Of a stretch of DNA of 64,000 nucleotides, positions 1 through 9,347 are shown one piece after another. Within the stretch, counting starts at the first letter, position 1. Every line of letters begins with the position of its first letter. Position numbers and translations under genes: made by a program. Below the pieces are notes generated by a model. That model ran no database searches and was not told where the DNA came from. It saw nothing but the letters and a program-made list of their open reading frames with translations. The stretch comes from DATAZK01 sp963731205 (GTDB lineage Bacteria; Actinomycetota; Actinomycetes; Frankiales; Frankiaceae), in NCBI GenBank assembly GCA_963731205.1, contig CAVSUJ010000002.1, positions 744,001-808,000 of the forward strand, in the 5' to 3' direction.

Positions 1-2
1 TG

Positions 3-797
3 CAGCCCTGGAGCTGCTCGGCGGTCCCGGTTTACAGCCCGACGGGTGAGGCGCTCGGCGTCATCGATGTGACCGGTGACGACCGCGCCGCGCAACCGAC
101 CATGCTGGCGCTCGTGCAGGCGACCGCGGCGGCTGTCGAGGCGGAACTTCGGCTGCGCTTCGCCGCCGGCGCACTGCCGGGCCTGCCGACCCTGCCTACT
201 GTCGGCGCTGCGGGCATCCTCCAACTCGACGTCCTCGGCCGCGACGAGGCCCGCCTGACCCTGGGCAGCGCCGCGATCGCCGCCAGCCCCCGCCACGGCG
301 AGCTGCTGCTGATCCTCGCCGCCGAGCCGCAGGGCCTTTCCGCCGAGGAGGTCGCGGTGCGCCTCGACGAGCGCCCGCTCGACCCCGTCACCGTGCGCGC
401 CGAGCTGTCGAGGCTGCGGCGCATCGTCGGGCTCGAGCGGATCCAGTCACGCCCCTACCGGCTCGCCGGGAAGATCACCACCGATGCCGGCCGCGTGCGC
501 CGGCTGCTCGACAAGGGCGCCCACCGCGCCGCACTGCACGCCTACACCGGGCCGATCCTCCCGCGCTCGCAGGCACCCGCGGTCGTGCGGATGCGACGCG
601 AGTTGCACGCCGAGGTCCGCGACGCCCTGCTGCGCCACCCGGATCCGGAGCTGCTGGCCGGCTGGACCAGTGCGCCCGCCGGGCGCGACGACCTGGACGC
701 CTGGCGCGTGCTGCACGCCTGCCTGCCGCAGGGCTCCGGACGGGGGCAGCGCGCCAAGGTGCACGCCCACCTGCTGGAGCGTGAGCTGCGCAGCTGA
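3..797 (+). CDS. GAF-domain transcriptional regulator, 5' end outside the window
   Basis: The open frame runs in from the window edge, so the N-terminus is missing and the internal GTG at 69 is not the true start. The first 40 or so residues visible (WSCSAVPVY, then GEALGVIDVTG) are the end of a GAF fold. The remainder has no clear named domain but contains a predicted helix-turn-helix-like part (GLSAEEVAVRLDER followed by VTVRAELSRLRRIVGL). Proteins of this build, often called AcoR-like in actinobacteria, commonly sit directly upstream of an acetaldehyde-type aldehyde dehydrogenase, as here. I infer that it senses a small ligand and controls the genes at 883 and 2432. The residues before 69 also show that the protein is longer than 264 residues. 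Confidence 0.75.
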   Translation, partial: QPWSCSAVPVYSPTGEALGVIDVTGDDRAAQPTMLALVQATAAAVEAELRLRFAAGALPGLPTLPTVGAAGILQLDVLGRDEARLTLGSAAIAASPRHGELLLILAAEPQGLSAEEVAVRLDERPLDPVTVRAELSRLRRIVGLERIQSRPYRLAGKITTDAGRVRRLLDKGAHRAALHAYTGPILPRSQAPAVVRMRRELHAEVRDALLRHPDPELLAGWTSAPAGRDDLDAWRVLHACLPQGSGRGQRAKVHAHLLERELRS

Positions 798-803
798 CCT
801 GGG

Positions 804-823
804 TTGCAACGGCTTTGCAACGG
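804..823 (+). promoter_or_regulatory. Tandem TTGCAACGG repeat, candidate operator of the aldehyde dehydrogenase operon
   Basis: TTGCAACGG occurs at 804-812 and again at 815-823, exactly 11 bp apart (about one helical turn). Each copy contains the palindrome TTGCAA. A possible -10 box TACGGT lies at 832-837, upstream of the GTG at 883. The position between the GAF regulator and its likely target makes this a plausible binding site; the assignment is inference. Confidence 0.45.
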
Positions 824-882
824 TCAGCGCCCTACGGTCGGGCCACTCGTCAAAGTGCCTGCCGTCTGCAAGGGAGCAGCCC

Positions 883-2406
<1,524 letters not shown>

Positions 2407-2431
2407 AGTCGAGCCAACCGAAGGAGGAGCA

Positions 2432-2845
2432 GTGGGCGAAGCTGTGACGCGGGTCGACGCCACTCCGGCAGCCGTCGAGCTGCTGGCGTCGCTGACCGAA
2501 CGGCACGGCCCGCTGCTCCTCCACCAGTCCGGCGGCTGCTGCGATGGCTCGGCCCCCATGTGTTACGGCCGTGACGAGTTCATGATCGGCGATCGCGATG
2601 TGTTCCTCGGCCTGATCGGACCGCCGCAGTCACCGGTGCCGGTATACATCGGCGGCCAGCAATTCGAGTACTGGTCTCACACGCACCTGACGATCGACGT
2701 GGTCCCCGGCCGCGGCGCGGGCTTCAGCCTCGAGGCGCCGGAGGGCTTCCGGTTCCTCACCCGCTCCCGGCTGTTCAGCGACGCGGAGGCCGAGGCACTC
2801 GATGCGGCCGGCCCGGTCCCGCGCGGAGAGTGGCAAGCGGCTTGA
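2432..2845 (+). CDS. DUF779 family protein
   Basis: A 137-residue protein of the DUF779 family, whose function is not established. It begins with GTG behind a strong AAGGAGGAG site 25 bp after the aldehyde dehydrogenase stop, so the two are co-translated. The conserved core is visible: HQSGGCCDGSAPMCY with three cysteines, then DVFLG, and FEYWSHTHLTIDVVPGRG. The Cys/His content suggests a metal or thiol role. DUF779 is almost always adjacent to aldehyde dehydrogenases, so it probably assists aldehyde handling. No catalytic assignment is justified from sequence. Confidence 0.85.
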   Translation: MGEAVTRVDATPAAVELLASLTERHGPLLLHQSGGCCDGSAPMCYGRDEFMIGDRDVFLGLIGPPQSPVPVYIGGQQFEYWSHTHLTIDVVPGRGAGFSLEAPEGFRFLTRSRLFSDAEAEALDAAGPVPRGEWQAA

Positions 2846-3375
2846 AGCTGGCACTACTCCTGCGCGGTATCAATGTCGGCGGCAACAACAAGATCGCGAT
2901 GAGCGACCTCAAGGCCCTGCTTGCCGATCTCGGTTACGAGGACATCAAGACGATCCTGAACAGTGGCAACGCCGTCGTCTCCACCTCCGACTCCCCGGAG
3001 AAGGTCGAGGCCGCCGTCTCCAAGGCGATCGCCTCAACTCTCGACCTGAAGATCGAAGTCATGGCGCGCACCCACAAGGAACTGGCCGCCGTCGTCAAGG
3101 CCGACCCGCTCGGCAAGGTCGCCACCAATCCCTCGCATTACGCGGTCGCCTTCCTGCGCTCAGCCCCGCCGAAGAACGCGCTCGCCGCCGTCGATGCCGA
3201 GGCCTACGCCCCGGAGTGCTGGAAGCTCCTCGGCCGCGAGCTCTTCATCTGGTACGCGAACGGTCAGGCCAAGACCAAGCTCGTCGGCACCTTCTGGGAG
3301 AAGAACCTCAAGATGGCCGCGACCGCACGCAACTGGAACACCGTCCTCAAGCTCCGCGACCTCACCGCGCCGTAG
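2830..3375 (+). CDS. DUF1697 family protein
   Basis: A 181-residue DUF1697 protein; the N-terminal signature LLLRGINVGGNNKIAMSDLK and the paired motif NSGNAVV are characteristic, and the C-terminal ARNWNTVLKL is also typical. Its biochemical role is unknown; the fold is ferredoxin-like. The GTG at 2830 overlaps the DUF779 gene by 16 bp. An alternative TTG at 2842 would overlap the DUF779 stop codon by two bases and is better spaced from GGAGAG at 2825-2830. Either way it is the last gene of the aldehyde dehydrogenase unit, although a functional link is not shown. Confidence 0.85.
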   Translation: MASGLKLALLLRGINVGGNNKIAMSDLKALLADLGYEDIKTILNSGNAVVSTSDSPEKVEAAVSKAIASTLDLKIEVMARTHKELAAVVKADPLGKVATNPSHYAVAFLRSAPPKNALAAVDAEAYAPECWKLLGRELFIWYANGQAKTKLVGTFWEKNLKMAATARNWNTVLKLRDLTAP

Positions 3376-3544
3376 CCCGACGTGTCGCCCGGGCGGCACA
3401 CGCGATGCGTTGTGTCGCCGGTGCAGCCCCATTTTTTGCGAGTACACGCGATTCGCTGTAGATCCAGGATCGTTACAGCGCTTTGCGTGTATCCCCGAAT
3501 TTATGCTCGGCTCCCCGCCAACAACGGATTGCGCGTGCGAGCGG

Positions 3545-4468
3545 CTACAAATACCTCAGCAGGAAGTCCCGCATGACTGCCGACGCCTGTTCGAGCGCGG
3601 CGCCGGAGTACGGAACGAAGTGGTCGCCCTCGATGCGCTCCAGCTGCTTGGGCTCCCCGGCGATGTCGTACGCGGTCAGCGCCATCTCAGCGGGCGCGAC
3701 GCGATCGCCATCAGCGACGACCATCAGCAACGGCCGGGGCGCGATGAACGGCACCGCGACGGCGGGCACGAAGTCGTGACGCACCACCCATCCCGCGCAA
3801 GGTGAACGTGTTCTCCCACGCTGAGCCCGACCCGCCGACCGTCTCGAACCACTCCGTCGATTCCGGTTGCGGCAGGAACGCCCGGCTACCGGCACTGATA
3901 TCTCCGCCAGCAGCGCCTGTCGGGATGATCACCGGCATCGGACCGATCGGCGCGTCGGTGCTGTCGGCAGGACCGGAACCGCCCTCGTCCTCCAGCGCCG
4001 CACGCATGGCCGCGAACCGCTCCTCGAGCGGCGCCGCCGGATCGTCGAGGTGCCGGCGAACGGCACGTTGGCGATGACGACCTTGACGCGCGGATCGACC
4101 GCGCCGACGACCAGCACCTCGCCGCCGCTGAAGCTCGAGCCCCAGATCCCCAGCCGCTGCGGGTCGATCCCGGGCTGCTGGGCGAGCCAGCTGAGCGCGT
4201 AGCGGTAGTCGCGTGACTGGGCCCAGGGGTTGATCTCCTGGCGCGGTTCGCCCTCGCTGTCGCCCAGGCAGCGATGGTCGTAGACGAGCACCGCGATGCC
4301 CGCCGTGCTGAAAACCTCAGCAAACGCAGCCAATCCCATGTGACGCGTCGCCGAGAACCCGTGAGCCATCACCAGCGCCGGGGCCGGCCCATCCGCGCCT
4401 TCCGGCTGATACAGCCAGCCCCGCAGGGTGACGCCGCCAAAGCCGGGGAACTCCACATCGGTGCGCAT
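3545..4468 (-). pseudogene. Alpha/beta hydrolase (dienelactone-hydrolase-like), disrupted by two frameshifts
   Basis: The pieces of one hydrolase lie in three frames. The first piece starts at the ATG at 4468 and has LRGWLYQPEG, the oxyanion segment MAHGFSATR, YDHRCLGDS and the nucleophile elbow GSSFSGG. Near 4040-4050 the frame shifts and continues with DDPAAPLEERF and the central lid region. Near 3795, in a GGG run, it shifts again and resumes with HDFVPAVAVPFIAPRPLLMVV, the acid-loop ADGDRVAP and the catalytic His in EGDHFVPY. All catalytic parts are present, so the disruption is recent or is a sequence error. It follows the ROK gene by 28 bp and the DHA2 exporter, apparently in one operon. 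Confidence 0.8.
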
Positions 4469-4496
4469 CCCTGCAGCATCCCCCACCGGGTCAGAC

Positions 4497-5507
4497 CTAG
4501 CGCGCGTGCAGGTGATCCCAGGCCGCCAGTGCCGCACCGCGGGCACCGGCCATGTCGAGATCAGGAACTTCGGCGAAGCTCGCCACCCGCAGCTGCTCCT
4601 CGCGCAGGTTGGTGTGCTGGGTGGTCAGGTCGACGAACCACTTGCGCAGCTCCGGCGTCGTCTCCACCACACCGCCACCGATGAAGTACGCGTCGGGATC
4701 GGTCACGTTGGACACGATGGTGAACAGCCGACCGATCGCCATGGCCTGCTGGGCGAAGATGGCGCGCCCGAGGGCGTCGCCCTTCTCTGCGTGACCGCGT
4801 ACGAGCTTGGCTGCGGCCGTGGGCTCGAGGCCGGCGAGCGGGTGATCGGGATAGCGGGTCAGCCAGTACGGCAGCAGGTTGCGCTCGATCGCCGAGAGCG
4901 AGGCGATGCTCTCGGCATCTCCCACGTTGCCGCAATTGCAGGCGGGCAGCGGCTGCCCGGGGTCGAGAATGCCCTCCATCGGGATGCTCACGTGACCGAG
5001 CTCGCCGGCCATTCCGGCGGCGCCGCGCACGACGTGACCGGACTCGACGAGACCGCCGCCGAGCCCCGTACCGACGACTACCGAGACCGAGGACCGGTGC
5101 GCGGCATCGCCGCCGAAGTGGACGTGATGGGCGTAGAGCGCCGCGGCGTTGCCGTCATTGCTGTAGACGACGGGCAGCCCGAGCCGCGCTTCCAGCGCGC
5201 CGCGAATGTCGAACCCGCGCCAGGCCGGCATCGAGAAGTTCGTCGAGCCCTTGGAGGAGATGACCCCGTCGGCGCTCGCGGGCCCCGGCGTATCGAGCCC
5301 CACGCCTCTCACGGACGACAACGGGACGCCCGTGAGCGCCAGGACGCTGGTGAATGCTTCCGCCAGCGCCTCGACAGCGACACCCGGACCTTTCAGCACC
5401 AGGCTCGGCATTTCCACCAGCTCATCGACCAGGAATCGGCCGCTCGCATCGAGCACGGTGGGCTTGTTGGCATTGCCGCCGTTGTCGAGCCCGACCACAA
5501 CGTCCAT
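4497..5507 (-). CDS. ROK family protein, glucokinase-like
   Basis: A 336-residue ROK-fold protein without the N-terminal helix-turn-helix of ROK repressors, so it looks like a sugar kinase. Visible are the phosphate-1 region GLDNGGN, SNDGNAAA with catalytic Asp118, the phosphate-2 motif VVVGTGLGGG and GELGHVS. The ROK zinc motif CxCGxxGCxE is altered: it reads CNCGNVGDAE, with Cys190 and Cys192 kept but the third Cys replaced by Asp197. Sugar specificity cannot be read from the sequence. I chose the ATG at 5507 over a GTG 15 bp upstream, because AAGG is too close to that GTG. It lies 33 bp after the exporter gene. Confidence 0.85.
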   Translation of the reverse strand: MDVVVGLDNGGNANKPTVLDASGRFLVDELVEMPSLVLKGPGVAVEALAEAFTSVLALTGVPLSSVRGVGLDTPGPASADGVISSKGSTNFSMPAWRGFDIRGALEARLGLPVVYSNDGNAAALYAHHVHFGGDAAHRSSVSVVVGTGLGGGLVESGHVVRGAAGMAGELGHVSIPMEGILDPGQPLPACNCGNVGDAESIASLSAIERNLLPYWLTRYPDHPLAGLEPTAAAKLVRGHAEKGDALGRAIFAQQAMAIGRLFTIVSNVTDPDAYFIGGGVVETTPELRKWFVDLTTQHTNLREEQLRVASFAEVPDLDMAGARGAALAAWDHLHAR

Positions 5508-5540
5508 GCGGCCAGGATGCACCTTTCCGCGGGGCGAGGC

Positions 5541-7082
5541 TCAGACCGGCTCGGGTATGCGGTCCCCCGCGTCCTGATCACGCTTGGCCGCCGCCGCCTG
5601 CGGACGCACCCGCGGCAGCATCAGTGCCGGGAAGATGCAGAGCACCGAAAGCCCGGCGGCCCACCAGAACGAATGCCCGAATGCGGTGGCCACCGCGCCG
5701 CGAGCCGCCTCGGGGATCCCCGCCGTTCCGCCCAGCAGACCGCCCGCGTGACCGCCGCCGCCGACAGAGGAGACGATCTGGCGCTGCAGGATGACGGCCA
5801 GCACCGCCGTACCGAGTGAGGCACCGACCTGGCGCACGATGTTGATGGTGGTGGTCGCGCGCGGCACCTGGGACTGCTCCAGCGTCTGATAGCCCGCGCT
5901 CATCGACGGCATCATCGACATGCCCAGCCCAAGACCCCGGATGAACAGCGAGCCGGCGAGCAGCAGCTCCGAGGTCCCCGGCGTCACCTGCGTATAGGCG
6001 ATGGTGCCGATCACCACGACGACGATGCCGAACGGGACGATGCGGTAAGCGCCTACCCGGTCGGTGATACGTCCCGAGATCGGCATCGCGAGCATGGCGC
6101 CGATGCCCTGCGGAGCCATCAGCAATCCGGCCGACAGCGCGCTCTGCCCGCGCACCACCTGGTAGTACAGCGGCAGCAGGAACATGGCGCCGAAGACGGT
6201 GCCGCTCAGCAGGAATCCGGTGAGGCTCGCAGACGTGAAGCCGCGATTCTTGAACAACCGCAGGTCGATCAGCGGCGCCTTGGCGCGCAAGGCGTGCCAG
6301 ATGAAGGCGGCGAGCAACGCGAAGCCGGCGACTATCCCGACGATCACGGACGTACCGCCGAAGCCGCCGCTGCTGCCGGCCTCCGACAGCCCGTAGACGA
6401 TCAGCGCCAGCGCGGGAGAGAGCAACGAGAGTCCGAGGATGTCGAGCTTGCCCGCGGTGCCGGTGGCGTCGGACTTCAGGGTGCGGGCGCTCAGCAGCAG
6501 GGCGAGCAGCCCGATCGGCACGTTGACGTAGAAGATCCAGCGCCAGTCGAAGTTGTCGATGATGATGCCGCCGATGGCGGGGCCGAGCACCGGACCGAGC
6601 AGCATCGGGATGCCGACGATGCTCATCACGCGGCCCATGCGCTGCGGGCCGGCGGCGCGCGCCAGGATGGTCTGCCCGATCGGCAGGATCATGCCGCCGC
6701 CGAGACCCTGCAGCGCGCGGAACGCGATCAGGCTGCCGGAGGACCAGGCGAGCCCGCAGAGCGCGGAACCGGCGATGAAAAGGCTCAGCGAGATGAGGTA
6801 CATGCGCTTGGCGCCGAAGCGCTCGATCGACCAGCCCGACAGCGGGATGACGATCGCCAGCGCCAGCAGGTAAGCGGTGCTGACCCACTGGATGGTCGAG
6901 AGCGGTGCGTGGAACGTGCGGCCGAGGGTGTCGATCGCGACGTTGACGATCGTGGTGTCGAAGATCGACATGATCGTGCCGAGCACGACCACGATCGCGA
7001 GGGCGCGCAACTCCGCATCGACGACGACCTCGCGGTTGGGGTTACGCGAACGGCCACGCGAGAGCGGACTGCCGAGGGCCAC
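5541..7082 (-). CDS. DHA2-type MFS drug exporter (EmrB/QacA family)
   Basis: A 513-residue proton-driven multidrug exporter with about 14 membrane helices. Family motifs are visible: FDTTIVNVAID in helix 1 (motif D1), WVSTAYLLALA, the motif-A-like GAKRMY loop, FRALQGLGGGMILP, and the motif C-type GPVLGPAIGG followed by WRWIFYVNVPIG. It starts at the GTG at 7082, 7 nt after GGGAGG; an earlier in-frame GTG at 7112 has no such site. It is divergent from a MarR regulator, the usual arrangement for an inducible exporter, and its operon continues into the ROK and hydrolase genes. Confidence 0.92.
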   Translation of the reverse strand: MALGSPLSRGRSRNPNREVVVDAELRALAIVVVLGTIMSIFDTTIVNVAIDTLGRTFHAPLSTIQWVSTAYLLALAIVIPLSGWSIERFGAKRMYLISLSLFIAGSALCGLAWSSGSLIAFRALQGLGGGMILPIGQTILARAAGPQRMGRVMSIVGIPMLLGPVLGPAIGGIIIDNFDWRWIFYVNVPIGLLALLLSARTLKSDATGTAGKLDILGLSLLSPALALIVYGLSEAGSSGGFGGTSVIVGIVAGFALLAAFIWHALRAKAPLIDLRLFKNRGFTSASLTGFLLSGTVFGAMFLLPLYYQVVRGQSALSAGLLMAPQGIGAMLAMPISGRITDRVGAYRIVPFGIVVVVIGTIAYTQVTPGTSELLLAGSLFIRGLGLGMSMMPSMSAGYQTLEQSQVPRATTTINIVRQVGASLGTAVLAVILQRQIVSSVGGGGHAGGLLGGTAGIPEAARGAVATAFGHSFWWAAGLSVLCIFPALMLPRVRPQAAAAKRDQDAGDRIPEPV

Positions 7083-7114
7083 GCTGGTTCCTCCCAAGAA
7101 ATGACGGAGCACTC

Positions 7115-7143
7115 ATCGTGCGAAAATTCTTCACAACAGTCAA
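7115..7143 (-). promoter_or_regulatory. Candidate sigma-70 promoter of the DHA2 exporter operon
   Basis: Read on the minus strand, TTGACT (7143-7138) is followed after exactly 17 nt by CACGAT (7120-7115), and the GGGAGG ribosome site and GTG start lie downstream. The -35 box is near consensus; the -10 box is weaker. Confidence 0.5.
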
Positions 7144-7164
7144 GGATTTATTTGAGTCAACTTC

Positions 7165-7186
7165 ATAGTGTTGTTTTCGCCACTAT
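7165..7186. promoter_or_regulatory. ATAGTG-N10-CACTAT palindrome, candidate MarR operator
   Basis: A perfect 6-bp inverted repeat, ATAGTG at 7165-7170 and CACTAT at 7181-7186, lies in the divergent region between the exporter (start 7082) and the MarR gene (start 7204). It overlaps the presumed promoter of the MarR gene and lies just upstream of that of the exporter, which suits a dimeric autorepressor. Confidence 0.5.
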
Positions 7187-7191
7187 CGAGT

Positions 7192-7203
7192 TACGATCGC
7201 CCT
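7192..7203 (+). promoter_or_regulatory. -10 element of a probably leaderless MarR transcript
   Basis: TACGAT at 7192-7197 is followed by six bases and then the GTG start at 7204. There is no purine-rich ribosome site. This spacing places the transcription start at or next to the GTG, the typical actinobacterial leaderless arrangement. Confidence 0.45.
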
Positions 7204-7695
7204 GTGACCGTCACTGCTACCGGTAGCGCCCTTCGCGAGGAACTCGGGCTCGACGCCCGGCGGGCGTGGCGTGCCGTGCAGGAGATCCAGCTGCACGGCG
7301 AGGGGCAGAACCGGCTGGCACGTGTCTGTGAGCAGCACGATCTGGCGCCCTCGAGCGTGAAGGCGCTGCTGCGGCTGTCCGGTACCCGTCCCACGGCGAT
7401 GCGGGAGCTCGCCGCCGCGTTCGCGTGCGACGCCTCCTACATCACTGCGGTGGTGGATGCGCTGGAGGAGCGTGGGCTGGCCCGTCGCGAGCCGCACCCC
7501 ACGGATCGGCGCGTGCGCACGGTCGTCCTCTCCGAGACCGGTCAGCGCGTGGCTACGAGCGTGCTCGATCTGCTGAGCGAGCCCCCCTCCTCGATTGCCG
7601 TTCTCAGCCTCGAGGAGCAGCGCCAGCTCGCCGACCTGCTGGACCGCGTGGCGGCGGCCGACGAGAAGCTCGCGGAGCGCCGCGCCGCCGGATAG
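7204..7695 (+). CDS. MarR family transcriptional regulator
   Basis: A 163-residue winged-helix regulator. The sequence shows the MarR core: RLSGTRPTAMRELAAAF, the recognition helix region ASYITAVVDALEERGLARR, and the wing HPTDRRVRTVVLSETGQ. It should act as a dimeric repressor. Its divergent neighbour is a DHA2 exporter, so the likely job is ligand-responsive control of efflux and of its own gene. The GTG at 7204 was chosen because no ribosome site exists for upstream starts and a -10 box sits just before it. Confidence 0.9.
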   Translation: MTVTATGSALREELGLDARRAWRAVQEIQLHGEGQNRLARVCEQHDLAPSSVKALLRLSGTRPTAMRELAAAFACDASYITAVVDALEERGLARREPHPTDRRVRTVVLSETGQRVATSVLDLLSEPPSSIAVLSLEEQRQLADLLDRVAAADEKLAERRAAG

Positions 7696-7821
7696 GCGAT
7701 TTCGTCACGCAGAGTGACCGAAAATGTGCGACGATCCTTTTGTCCCATCGGGAAGTTTCACGGCGAGTACTCAGTTGACGTTGAGCGTTCGTGAATGTTG
7801 TCGTGAGGCGGACAACAGCGT

Positions 7822-7840
7822 GTCTGCAGAATTTGCAGAC
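7822..7840. promoter_or_regulatory. GTCTGCA-N5-TGCAGAC palindrome upstream of the DUF2156 gene
   Basis: A perfect 7-bp inverted repeat with a 5-bp AT-rich spacer lies about 60 bp before the start at 7903. The symmetry and spacing suit a dimeric repressor site. No cognate regulator can be named. The remainder of the 207-bp gap shows only a possible TTGACG at 7775. Confidence 0.4.
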
Positions 7841-7902
7841 GGGCAAACGCGGGTGCGGCTACTTTCTTTGCAGCTTCACAGCACTTCAAGGGGGAGGTGG
7901 AG

Positions 7903-9342
7903 ATGAGAGGCTTGCAGGGCCGTCTGAGCGGGATGCTCCACCGCGTCCACGTGGCCCCCACCTCGCTCAGCTCCACCGCGACACCCGCTGTCACCGGCCG
8001 CAGCCTCGAGCGCACGATGGCGGTGCGCGTTCTCACCATCCTGGCTTTCGTCGTGGCCGTGTACGGGTGGCGCCACAATCACCATCTCGGTCTCGCAGTC
8101 GGATTGCTCATCGCTGCACGCGCCGTATGGCTCGGCCGGCCCATCACCGTCGGTCGGATCCTGGCATCGGGTTTCCTGCTCTTCCTCGGATTCTGCGCCG
8201 CGTACAACGGTCACCAATCGATGACCGCCGAGGCCGAGATCGCGGCCGGTGCCGTCGTCGGCCTCCCGCGGCGCGCGCCCGGCGCCGCGAGCGACAGTGA
8301 GCGCGCGCGGGTGCGCGGGATGGTGGATGCCACGTCGGGTGACACGCTCGCGCCGTTCGCGCTGCGCACCGACAAGTCCTATGCCTTCTCCCCCGACCGG
8401 TCAGCTGCCCTCGCGTACAAGGTGCGCTTCGGTACGGCCGTGGCCTCCGGCGATCCGGTGGGGTCGCCCGATTCGCGCGAAGCCGCCATCGACGCCTTCC
8501 TGGCGGAGAGCGAGCGCAACGGTTGGCGCACCACCGTGCTCGGCGCCTCCGAGGAGTTGACCGGCCTCTGGCGCGAGCGCGGCATGCGCGGGCTGTGCAT
8601 CGGCCGCGAGGTGGTGCTCGACGTCGCGACCTTCAGCATGAAAGGCCGCGAGTTCCGTAACGTGCGCCAGGCCGTCGCGCGCGCCACCAATGCGGGCGTC
8701 ACCACCACGATCGTCTCCGAGCGCGGCCTCGACCCGGCTACGCGGGCTGACCTGGTCGCCGTCGCCCGCGGCGCCCACAAGGGCGGCGGGTCCGAGCGCG
8801 GTTTCTCGATGATCCTGGACCACCTGCTCGACGGCACCCACGCCAACACCATGATCGCTTACGCGCGTGACGCCGACGGTCGCATCGTCGGCTTCCAGCG
8901 TTACGCGACGGCTGACCGTGGCCGCGAGCTCTCCCTCGACGTGCCCTACCGCGTACCCGATGCGCCCAACGGGGTCGACGAGCGGCTCATCGCCGACGTG
9001 ATGACGTGGGCAAAGGAGCACGGCGCCGTGCGGGTCTCGCTGGCCTTCGCCGCGTTCCCGGAGCTGTACGCCGCGAAGAAGCGCAACTTCGGCCAGAAGC
9101 TGGGCTTGCGCGCCGTCCACGAGCTCGACCGGTGGATCCGGCTCGAATCGCTGTACCGGTTCCTGCGCAAGTTCAACGCGTTCGGCAAGGGCCGTTACGT
9201 GATGCTGCGGCCCACCCAGGTCGCCTTCGTGCTGCTGTCAGCGCTCACGCTGGAATTCGCGACGCGCTCCCCCGGCGCACCGAGTCGCAGAGTGCTCGAC
9301 GCGGCTTGCGAGCCCGACGCCGCGCCGCACCAGGCTCGCTAG
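7903..9342 (+). CDS. DUF2156 membrane protein, lysyl-phosphatidylglycerol-synthase-like
   Basis: A 479-residue protein. The N-terminal third has about three membrane helices (around VLTILAFVVAVYGW, GLAVGLLIAARAVWLG and ILASGFLLFLGFCAAY). The rest is a tandem GNAT-like DUF2156 domain as in MprF and LysX: DKSYAFSPDRSAALAYKV, VGSPDSREAAIDAFL, GMRGLCIGREVVLDV, REFRNVRQAVARA and a C-terminal FPELYAAKKRNFGQKLGLR. This domain transfers an aminoacyl group from tRNA to phosphatidylglycerol or a related acceptor. The membrane part is much shorter than the full MprF flippase. The ATG at 7903 lies 6 nt after GGGGGAGG. The acceptor lipid is uncertain. Confidence 0.8.
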   Translation: MRGLQGRLSGMLHRVHVAPTSLSSTATPAVTGRSLERTMAVRVLTILAFVVAVYGWRHNHHLGLAVGLLIAARAVWLGRPITVGRILASGFLLFLGFCAAYNGHQSMTAEAEIAAGAVVGLPRRAPGAASDSERARVRGMVDATSGDTLAPFALRTDKSYAFSPDRSAALAYKVRFGTAVASGDPVGSPDSREAAIDAFLAESERNGWRTTVLGASEELTGLWRERGMRGLCIGREVVLDVATFSMKGREFRNVRQAVARATNAGVTTTIVSERGLDPATRADLVAVARGAHKGGGSERGFSMILDHLLDGTHANTMIAYARDADGRIVGFQRYATADRGRELSLDVPYRVPDAPNGVDERLIADVMTWAKEHGAVRVSLAFAAFPELYAAKKRNFGQKLGLRAVHELDRWIRLESLYRFLRKFNAFGKGRYVMLRPTQVAFVLLSALTLEFATRSPGAPSRRVLDAACEPDAAPHQAR

Positions 9343-9347
9343 ATCCG

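Noticed and set aside
484..882. Extended N-terminus of aldehyde dehydrogenase
   Set aside because: The frame is open upstream, but the sequence is in the wrong frame of the GAF gene and unlike ALDH. The GTG at 883 has its own AGGGAG.
3376..3544. GC-rich hairpin and T-run after DUF1697 as a terminator
   Set aside because: GTGTCGC/GCGGCAC has a 4-nt loop and the T-run at 3431-3436 is 30 bp away, so it does not make a proper intrinsic terminator. No gene or RNA is seen in this 169-bp stretch.
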